Shown here piece by piece: positions 49,601-61,092 of a stretch of DNA of 64,000 nt (position 1 is its first letter; each line of letters begins with the position of its first letter). A program made the translations under genes and the position numbers. Below the pieces are notes generated by a model. It saw only the letters and a program-made list of their open reading frames with translations. It did no database searches and was not told where the DNA came from. Location of the stretch: the NCBI GenBank assembly GCA_947044365.1, contig OX345636.1, forward strand, positions 44,207,037 to 44,271,036. Reading direction: 5' to 3'. The stretch is from Petrosia ficiformis (lineage: Eukaryota; Porifera; Demospongiae; Haplosclerida; Petrosiidae).

Positions 49601-52600
49601 TGCTACTTGTTACAGTCCCAGAGAGTATATGTATATATCTTAGCAGCAACTGGAACTGATCATTATGAAAACAGAATGCATTTATATATACACTTAAAAA
49701 TCATATTGTCTGGAAATACAATGATTAAACAATAGTGGCTACATAATTACAATAAAGTATGAACATGACTAATGTTTATGGAGCCAATGTTCTGGAGTCT
49801 TGAAAGATATCACACTACTATACCTCATACAACAGTTGAGTATTATAAAGGTGATTCAGTTACACAATATACATGTATGTCATCAGGAGCTCTTGATGTC
49901 ATAAACTCTATTTAATGCCAAACTTCAATCAACTGATTAACTATACACTGGTATGTATTCATCTTTTCCTCTTTAACGTTTATTGTGGTCTTTAGTCTCT
50001 CTAACATATCAAAGTTTCCTAAGCACTTCAGATGTGATGTTACCTTTTGAATTTGTTTTGGATAATATCTGAGATCCCCTTGATTCTTGCTCATATGCAT
50101 TTAGCCAACAAATGTAATAATTAATATAATTATATTAATAGCATAATTATGGATTTATTTTTAAAACAAGCTACAATTTGGAGCCAGTATATTACTTGGG
50201 GCTAAAGTAATTCTTGCAAGGAGTAGGTCATCAATCTTACTTGTGTTCTATCTCCTATTTTTTGTATGGCCTTTTTCAGTTTTGTAGTGTGTATAATGGA
50301 GGTATTTGTTGTCATACAGGGAAAAGGAATGTGGCTTTCTTTGCGTTATTCATATGTACAATGTACGTCTTCATAATATGGAATCGGGTGGCTTGTATAA
50401 TTATGATCGACAATATGATTGATTTGACATGGTTCTTATCTACCAGCGTTATTATTGTTTATAGTCCACTAAGGTGTGTGTACTGTCATTGTTGAGCTCA
50501 GTCACACATAACATTTAGATTTATTCTTGCAAAATTGAAAATCAATTTTTTAATGAAGATTTACCTGGACAAATATATTCAACATGTTTCTCATTAAGAG
50601 CTTCAGAGAACCTTCCTGGATGATTCTTCAGTCAATATGTAGTTAAAAATGTACGCATGTATACATGTATATAAGTTTGGTATGACAAAAATTATATACG
50701 TGTATGAATCTAGTGCAGATGAGTTCTGAATCAGTTGTGGCAACTGCGTGCGTAGTTCCAAATCTTGTGTTTTGCAGAAGATAAAGACACCAACAGTTTA
50801 TCTTGGACAGCTGCCATTTTCTCATTCACACATGAGTTATAAATTAAATGCACATATGGAGTAAACAATTGTGCATATCCATATTATCAATTCTTATTTT
50901 CTGTTGTGATATATTGATAACGTACATGGCAACCCTTGTGTATAGTTTATGAAGATTGTTGTATGATATTACAACATAATAATGTTGTTAGTTTTGAATG
51001 TGTCCAGGATTATTACTATTAGGATTAACACTAATAGCAGTTATTGAATGTGATGAATATTTACATCTCTGGAATGTTTTTTTTATTATTATTAGCTACA
51101 AGCCCCAGAAGCCACCTGAAATAACCTCAGAGAACCTAGTTTTAAAAACATTTTGTGACTCCCCTCAGCTACAGGCTCCAGAAGCCACCTGAAGTAACCT
51201 CAGAGAACCTAGTTTTAAACATTTTTGTGACTCCCCTCAGCTACAGGCCCCAAAAGCCACCTGAAGTAACTTCAGAGAACCTAATTTTAAACATTTTTGT
51301 GACTCCCCTCAGCTACAGGCTCCAGAAGCCACCTGAAGTAACCTCAGAGAACCTAATTTTAAACATTTTTGTGACTCCCCTCAGCTACAGACCCCAGAAG
51401 CCACCGGAAGTAACCTCAGAGAACCTAATTTTAAACATTTTTGTGACTCCCCACATACATGTATGTCCCTCTGATAATTCACCTTTGCATATTTTTCTGT
51501 CATTCTTCCCCTATATAAAACATAAAATTCCTGTATTTCTAATTAATTAATGTATTATTTTATTCTATTTACCTTTGTGCTTGTCTTGTGAAGTGACATT
51601 ATTAGTACACTCATTACAATATGGATTACATTATTCAAAAATACCAATACTACTTGGTCTATTGATAATGCCTATAATACCATATTATCTATCATGTATT
51701 AATCTATTTTATAATACTTAATGTATTATTTTATTCTATTTTCCTTTGTGCTTGTCTTCTTATGAAGTGACATTATTAGTACACTCATTACAATATGGAT
51801 TACATTACTCAAAAATACCAATACTACTTGGTCTATTGATAATGCCTATAATACTATATTATCTATCATGTATTAATCTATTTTTATAATAATTAAAGTT
51901 TTATTTTATTCTATTTTAGCTTCGTCCTCGTCTTCTTCTGTTTGGTTCACATGGTTCTATTTTATCATTAGCATTTGTTCAGAACTGGTCTGGTGATAGA
52001 GATCGTATTGTTAGTGTATGTGATAAAGGGTAAGATTAGTAATGTAGGGGTCTGGAAATATTGATCAGAACTTGTCTGGTGATAGAGATCGTATTGTTAG
52101 TGTATGTGATAAAGGGTAAGATTAGTAATGTAGGGGTCTGGAAATATTGTTTAGAACTGGTCTGGTGATAGAGATCGTATTGTTAGTGTACATGTATATG
52201 ATAAAGGGTAAGATTATTAATGTAGGGGTCTGGAAATATTGATCAGAACTGGTCTGGTGATAGAGATCGTATTGTTAGTGTATGTGATAAAGGGTAAGTA
52301 CATGTATATTAATGTAGACCGAGGTATGGAAATATTGAACCGACTTTTTACCTACATGTACATTTATTGTCACTTTTGTCTTGCTCCCAATATTATTTTA
52401 AATATACACAAAATGTGAAATAACATTACAAGTTTTGTTGAGCAATTAACTTAGTCACCAGTACTGTTTAGCTAGAATTAACTTAGTCACCAGTACTGTT
52501 TAGCTAGAATTAACTTAGTCACCAGTACTGTTTAGCTAGAATTCATTTTTCATGGCAAAATCTTAATTTTGATTCTCCAAATGCTGCACTGTAGCATCAC

Positions 52601-55462
52601 TTATTCTATAGCATTTTATATAGCTCACTTTCTGTATACTTTACATTCACTAGATATATCGGACAATGACTTATCACTTTGATGTATGTATATATGTAAT
52701 GGATTAGTAAATAATCTTCATATACATTGTATAATAACTTAGGGTAGATCCATATGTACATGTATACATACAGTAACTGACACATACTATTACTTCCATT
52801 GACTATAGTTTACATTGCGAGTGAAATACATGTACATTGTACTTCAAATGTACTACACAGTATTACACCTTAGTAGTACAAGGAATTCACACATTACTAT
52901 GAATACAGTACAATTAGTAGTACTATAGTACTACTTAGAAGTTACGTAATTACATTGTTGCACTTAAAATGTTTGAGATAGAGGATATCCATATATACAT
53001 TGTATGTAGGTGGGGGTGTGGACAATGTTCTACATGCCTTGTTACTATGATGTGTGTCTAATGATTAGTAAATAGTCTTCATGTACATGCATGTACATGT
53101 ACATGTACACATGTATATGATTTTGTACTTATAATGTGTGAGACAGGTGTTATTCGTGTAGGTACATGTCCTTGTGGCATTATACTCCATAAAGTAGTAC
53201 ACCACCAGCTATTAAAACACCCGTGAGAACCATGATTCATACTAGTATTGTATTATTAACTATAAATATAACTATTTATAAAACCCCTTTTAATAATTAT
53301 TAATAATTCACAGTGACTTTTTGTTAATTGAACTATGACTAAATTACAGGTCTATTGTAATAACTATAACGATATATTGAGAAAAAAGTATCCCTATATT
53401 TGCTTTGTGATGACTATGTATCAAGCATTGCTGATGGCACTAGTGTCTCTACCTTTCTGGGTACTCAAACGCTGGGGCCTGAAGAAGTAAGTTTAAACCT
53501 GATTGATGAACTGACTCAAGTACTCCTTCAAGGTTCTAAATGATGACTTCCTCATGTCTGAAACTCAACAACTTATCATACTTACTTGTTAAAGATTCTT
53601 GCATAATATTTATACTGTTTCTCTGCTATAAACAACAGTTATTAGCAGTTTTACATCCTTTCTGAAGCTTCGTGGCTGGTCTGTAGCTCAAACGCGTGTT
53701 CTTTTATGCACCACGCTCATTAATTGACCGAGCCCCCGGGAATGATGCAACTTCCTTAACTACATGTACGTACACAACATATATTTATATACCCGTGGAA
53801 AGCAAATATAGGGATGGCCCTACGGGCCATAATAAAATTAAAATTGCCCAATAATGGTAGTTAACTAAAACTATTACTAAGACTAAAATTGTACTATAAA
53901 TAAAATTGTGAGAGACTAGTCATACTAGCACTATAACTACACTTGTACATGTATCAATAAACTTGGTCAATATTGTCTAGTGTTGTACCTACATTGTATA
54001 CTAGGTTTCGCCTATAATTCAGATACAGATATTATAGGCAACTAAAACTGCCTATACCTATACCTATATATACATGTGTTCACTCCTTTTTTTAGTACAT
54101 GTATATGTTCATGTGCATAACTAGCTAATATTGTCATACTAAAATAATACTAATTCATATACACATCCTTAAAGTGGTATGGAAACAGCTATACTGGACA
54201 TTCCATTTCATTTTTGTAATTAATAACTATAATCATTTTATTTTCATTTTAGTGTAATATCACTTTGGGATGGGAAAGATGGTACTTGTCTGAAAACAAA
54301 CTCATCACTAGTTGGGAGACATAGTGGTATTAAGGTACAACATGTATGTACATTGTTTGCACATGCATGTACAGTACATGTATATCTAGTTTGTCAATTA
54401 AAAATATTTATATTGCCTATCACTTCCTTTAGTCAATGGTCATACATTTACATGTACACATGTATGTGACTGGCTTTGGTATAGCTGTGTTCAATTTTTA
54501 TGGCAACACCTTCTATTTAACTCTGTCCTATTTTGTACAGATAGCCAAAGAAATTTGTTATACAAGAAGTGTGCATGATTGTGTATAACTATTCACATCT
54601 GCATTTCTAAATATGATTAGAATTTTAAACTTGAACGATTATTGTGTTACATGTTGTTTATTACTCTGTCCTGTCTCTCTCTATCTCTGTCTTCGTCTCT
54701 CTCTCTCTCTCTGTCTCTGTCTGTCTGTCTGTCTCTCTGTCTCTCTGTCTCTCTTTATCTCTGTCTTCGTCTCTCTCTGTCTGTCTTTCTCTATCTCTGT
54801 CTTCGTCTCTCTCTCTGTCTGTCTCTCTCTGTCTCTCTGTCTCTGTTTCACTCTCTTTGTCTCTCTGTCTCTCTGTCTGTATGTCTGTCTCTCTCTCTGT
54901 CTCTCTCTCTGTCTCTCTGTCTCTGGCTCTCTCACAGTGTTTAGCACAAGATAAGACAAAGGAGACCATCATTGCTGTATGGGGTCACTATTCATTGATC
55001 CATATATTAGATTCTAATACACTAGAGGTAATTACATGTACATGTAACTGTTTCCTTTTAATGTCAATACAATTCCTTTAAAATGTAATTAATAATAGTA
55101 CAGATATGTTATATCAAGTACACACACTATTCTTCAATCTCGAACTTTAAGAAAGTGATATACATGTACATGTACATGTACAAACATGTAGTTAATAGAG
55201 TTTTAGTTAACTATAACTATAACTAAACCCATTTTAGTATTGTATTATGACCTATAGCTAACTGAACTATAACTAAATTACTGGTCTGCTGTAACAACTA
55301 TAACTAACTAAAAGTAAAGTTGGCCAATAATAGGTTACATGTACAATGTACATGTGTATACATGTACATGTGTAACTAAAACTAAAACCCTTTCAGTAAG
55401 TCTGAAATTATTTTAGTTAATTAACTCCAACTACATGTACATGTTTTCCATTGCCTCAGGTG

Positions 55463-55493
<31 letters not shown>

Positions 55494-57195
55494 ACATGTA
55501 CATCTCCAATAACATCATGTATAATGAAAATTTTGAGAAACTATATAGTCATATACACGTACATGTACTATAGCTATAACTACAGTATATATCAATAAAA
55601 TATCACCATACAGTAACAGTAATTACCTTACTGTAGTTCTACTGTCAGTATAGTACAGTAATTACTATCTCAATGTGTTAGAAATTAAAGGCATACAAAA
55701 ATATTTCTATATATACATTTATGTCTCAGAAGCAACCTCACCACATATAGAGATCCCCTCTCTCTCCCTATAACAGTCCTCTACCATAGAATCCTTCAGG
55801 AAACACTGTGCGATATATTTTACATGTATTTGTTATTGATTCCTCTACAGTTAATATGTGTTTTGAAGTCTTCTCATAACCCAAACTGGATTTCACAGAT
55901 CTGCTTTATACCAAATGTTGATAAAAAGGGTTAGATATACCACTATTGATGTTATGTTTAGGGCTGGATGATAATACCAATAGTGTAACTATCATTATCA
56001 TCAATGTTACTATCGTGATAGTGGACATGTTGTTACGGACATGTTCATTTGACATTGTCTTGCCTCAACATACCTACAACCACATGAAAACACATACGAA
56101 AATGGCAAGAAATATTTCTGATGAGATTAATCTTGACAAAGAGCTGGAGGAATTTCTAATAGTGGTTACATGTACATGTAGTTTCTCTGCCAAGAGTGGA
56201 AAATGCTCAGAATGTGTATCCAAATTTTAGTTTCACTATTGTGATAGTATTCACTGTTATTCAAATATCTACTAAATATCACAATAGTTTAAAATTTCAC
56301 TATCACCCAGCCCAAGTTGTGTTATATGAATTGTTAATGCCTTAATGTACATGTACATTTATGACACCCCAATAAACCAATACATATATTGCAATACTAT
56401 ATTTTGAATTATCATTTACATTATAGTGTACATGTACCGTATTTCCTCGTATAAACACCGAGCGTTTATTTCTTAACTCGAGTACATCTCTGGGCGTTTA
56501 TTCGAGGCAGGCGTTTATTTGATGATAGGCGTTTATTGTTTTTGTACATCACATGCTTCAGTGTCCACCCAACGTAACAGTCTCGTTGGAGAATGGAGGT
56601 GACAGCGACGAAGACAGTTTTCGAGAAAAGCAGTTTTATAACTGGTCACCGCGTTTGCAAGTATGTTTGGAGTCCATATATTGGAGAAGCTTTGTCTGTC
56701 GAGCAAGAGAAGGACAACTAATAGCTCGATCGTTCACGCTTCACCCAGGCTAACTAAGTATGACCTCATGGACCGTCAAGGTGTAATCGTTCACATCACG
56801 TGATATATCATGCCACGCCTAGGCGTTTATTTCAGGCTAGGCGTTTATTTTGAATTTAATGACAAGGGCCATGCGTTTATACGAGGCTAGGCGTTTATTT
56901 GGGAGAGGCGTTTATACGAGGAAATACGGTACATGGAATTGATACCTGTTCTCCTCTACTTGTTTTGCCTACTCAACACCTACAAGTAAATTCGACTTAA
57001 ACACCTCTCATACAGTCATATCCTTGTATATAATGTATGATTATGTATTCCTAAAGGTTAATAATGATTCAGGAAACAGGATAAATTACATTGTAGGCAA
57101 CCATTAATTTATATACAAAACATACTTTTTCCATCATTTTACTTTTATTCCTCCTTCTTTATCCCCCTCCTCATCCTTCTCCTCCTCCTTCTCTT

Positions 57196-57227
<32 letters not shown>

Positions 57228-60200
57228 TCTTTACCTTTCCAGATGCTCTTGCTGCTGTCACAGTGGATGGCACTCTGAAGTTATGGCTTCTTCAATCTAC
57301 TACTCACATGAGAGAAATGAGAGATTTGTTTGAAGAAAAGTCAAAAGCTCTTGGTATATCTCAACCACTTACTTTGTCCTCACAAGCTACTGGTATTCAT
57401 ACCTGCTGTATAGCACTTGTAGTATGTGGCCAGTCATGGGAGGTTAGTACATGTATAGTCTGTTCACATTCACGATGTCCTCAAAATTAGTATGTGATGA
57501 CTTTAAATGTAATATAATGTATAGTTTAATGTTATAAGGTTAATACATGATTATATTGTAACTCAATATCTTATATGTAATATAATGTATAGTTTAATGT
57601 CATAAGGTTAATACATGTATATACATGATTTTACTATAACTCAATAATGAAGGAAGGATAATTATATGAAAATGGTGCAGGTGAAAAGATTGTTGGACAT
57701 TCCAAACTAAAGTTATTAACAATTTTCTGAGGACAAGGTGAACGTGAATGACCTTTAGTTGTAGTTATACATGTAAGCAATGATTCCCCACGGGTGGTTT
57801 ATACTGATTGAACATTGTTAACCAAACATCACATACCACTGATGCACTCCTCCACCCTTAATATTTGTGACGTAAACATGCATATGCATATGCATGTACA
57901 TTATGTAGAGGTTATGCACAAACATGTACATGTAAATGCATACCAATCCTGAATACACATGTATGTTGCTAGTGGCAAAAAGCATTTGTGAATAAACATG
58001 TCTGGCTACCTTCAGTGTCTCAACCAAGAATCCAAGAGGACGTACTCACAAAACTGACAACCCAAATCCAAGAGGACGTACTCACAAAACTGACAACCAA
58101 TAATCCAAGAGGAGGTACTCACAAAGCTGACTGAGATGCCTGGAGGGACTAGAAGACGCATATGCATTAAAAAAGGAGACAATATCAAGCGTGATAAAAG
58201 GCTATGACAATGTGTAGAAAACTTCTGAGAATGTTTGATTTCTCAATCATGTTGCAAGTGGATTGATTCTGTGTAGTTTGCAGCTTTTTGTAATACTTTT
58301 GCTTCTTTGGCTGCGATGTTTAGGTTTGTAAAAACGTATTCAGAACTGAGGATAAGAAACTGAAGGAATGAGTTTGAAATAGGGCTGTGAATCGGCTGAG
58401 ATTCTGAAATCAGCAGAAGTAATTCGGCCAATTAAGACAAGAAACTACTTCCATTTAACAATCAAAAAGGCTTCCTGTCACCTGTACATTATTTGCTGTC
58501 GCATGCTTGAAAAGTACATGTATGTCTTTTGGAATAATTGATATCACAGACTTTTCATTAATTAATCGACTAATTGGCCTAATTACTTCCACTGATTTTA
58601 ATCATTTATCAATCAATTTGTAGTTAGTGATAATCGATTTCAGAATCTATTTTCTACTTTTTTTAGTTGTATGATGCAACAGAAGGAAGAATGAAACATC
58701 TTATGACCAGACAATGTGAAGAAGGTGTTAAGCAATGGGTGGGTGGAGAATTACTCTCGTATAACATGTTGATTGCATGGTCGATTACAGGATATGGCTA
58801 TTTGTATCAAATAAACTCACAGTAAGTAATGTATTTACATGTATACTATAGACTGGGTTGATTATGTATACTATAGACTGGGTTGATTATACATGTATAC
58901 TATAGACTGGTTTGATTATACATGTATACTATAGACTGGGTTGATTATACATGTATACTATAGACTGGGTTGATTATACATGTACATGTATACTATAGAC
59001 TGGGTTGATTATACATGTACATGTATACTATAGACTGGGTTGATTATACATGTATACTATAGACTGGGTTGATTATACATGTATACTATAGACTGGGTTG
59101 ATTATACATGTATACTATAGACTGGGTTGATTATACATGTATACTATAGACTGGGTTCATTATACATGTACGTAGCTTAAGTCTACTTTTAGTTGTGTGT
59201 ACTAATTTTAGCGACTATTGTAATAATCGCTAAAATTAGCACATGCTAAAAAATATATTTCGTTATTATAGGCATATTAGGCGTGGCTCAAAATTAATAA
59301 GTGCTAAATCCAAGTGTTCAGAATTTAGTCAATGCATTTAATAGTAGGCTTAAAGTACTCCAGATAAACCTTTGTTTATATACATTTTATATAATTACAC
59401 GGCTGCAACAGTGTTCTGCTCAGGATATTTAGAGTGGTGATTGGATTCTCGTGTGTACATTTAATGCTGTTTATCAAGTTTATACTTAATTCTTTCCCCG
59501 TAGCCTATATACATGTATGTATTATCTGAGAAATGTCTATTACATGTAAATGTACATGCTGAGTGTGGTTAATTCATCTGAGTATGTAGTGGGTTATTCC
59601 CAACCACTGCCGACCATTGTAGGCAGAACACTGCTACATGTATATACATAAGCAAATAGGTTGGATGTACAATATATGTCAATAAAAATTCACCATACAG
59701 TAACATTAATTATCTTAGTTCTACTGTCAGTATAGTATAGTAATTACTGTCTCACTACTGTGGTGTTCAATTGATAAGTACACTAATTACTGTCAAAACT
59801 ACTGTTGAACTACTGTAGTGTGTAAATGAAACTACTGAGTAATTACTGTACTATATGGTGACTTTTTATTGACATATACTGTACATGTAGGAGCAATCTT
59901 GTAATGAAAGTCCTTAGGAATAATATTATCGTTGAAACATCAAATGCTTAGCAAGTGGTAATTACATGTACATGTACATGTGTGAGTTGGAACAGTATTT
60001 ATAATTATGGCCCATAGGGCCATCTCTATGATTGCTTCCACAGGTTCAAACTACATGTAACTACATGTATATGTGACCTAATTTTCGAAAAGGGACCAAA
60101 ATTATTATGACCAAATGAAATTTGGTACCCAACAAACTTAACACCCTGGATACCAAATTTCATTGACTTCCTGTACAAAATGGTGGAATGACAAGCAATT

Positions 60201-61061
60201 GAAGGTAACCATTTGATCATAATAATTTTGCGGGAAAAGGTCCCTTTTTGAAAATTAGGTCACATATACGTATATATATATTTACTTGTGTCACACATGC
60301 GACCATGCGTTGTATATGTAGTTAAGAAAGATACGTAACTATAGGGGCTTGGTCAATTAATTGGCGTGGCATGCAAAATAATGCTTGCTTGAGCTACAGA
60401 CCACCAGGAAAGATTCGAAAGAATGTAACACTGCAGCTAGCTGTCTAATACGGAAGAGAAACAGTATAAAGTGATGCAAGAATAATAATTTGTTAAGTTT
60501 TAGACAGAAGGCTTCATTTTAGACAGAAGGCTTCATTTAGAGTTTCCTCGTATAGTTCTCTGTAATTACATGTACACTTACTTCTTCAGGCTCCAGTATT
60601 CAGAGTACACAGAAAGGTAGAGACACTAGTACCATCAGCAATGATTGATAGATGTACATATCACTAGGTACTGCAAAGCAATCATAGGGATACCTTTTCT
60701 CAATATATCTTGTTTTTTGAGGGTGTGGAATGTTGAAGATGGGGCTGAGATGTATCTTGTTTTTATTTTTGACATTTGAATACACAATCATTTTAGCCTT
60801 AGTACAAAGGTAATTTAAATATGTCAATCAGTTCTTCATTTGTGTTGAGGGGGGGGCAATTGAAACTTGATTTTGAAATACAACAACAACAACAACAACG
60901 TATTGATAAACTAACTTTGAAGGGATTGGGGGGTGGGAGAGGTTCTAGTATGAGGGGACAAAAGGCCTAAATGAAACCATGTCAGTTACATGTACAGAGT
61001 GTCGTGGGTTTGAATCCCACCTGAGGCAACTCTCATTTTCATTTTCCATTTGCCTCAGGTG

Positions 61062-61092
<31 letters not shown>

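Noticed and set aside
51001..51080. Extra WDR7 exon (LHLWN motif)
   Set aside because: Exons 2 and 3 already join in phase 0 as in other WDR7 proteins, and the segment has no usable donor.
54613..55081. Long Ser/Leu/Cys-rich and Arg/Glu/Thr-rich frames on both strands
   Set aside because: They are translations of the CT microsatellite; open frames on both strands follow from the repeat, and the segment is intronic to WDR7.
61000..61030. A tRNA gene
   Set aside because: Only a T-arm/B-box-like stretch is present; no acceptor, D-arm or anticodon stem can be formed.
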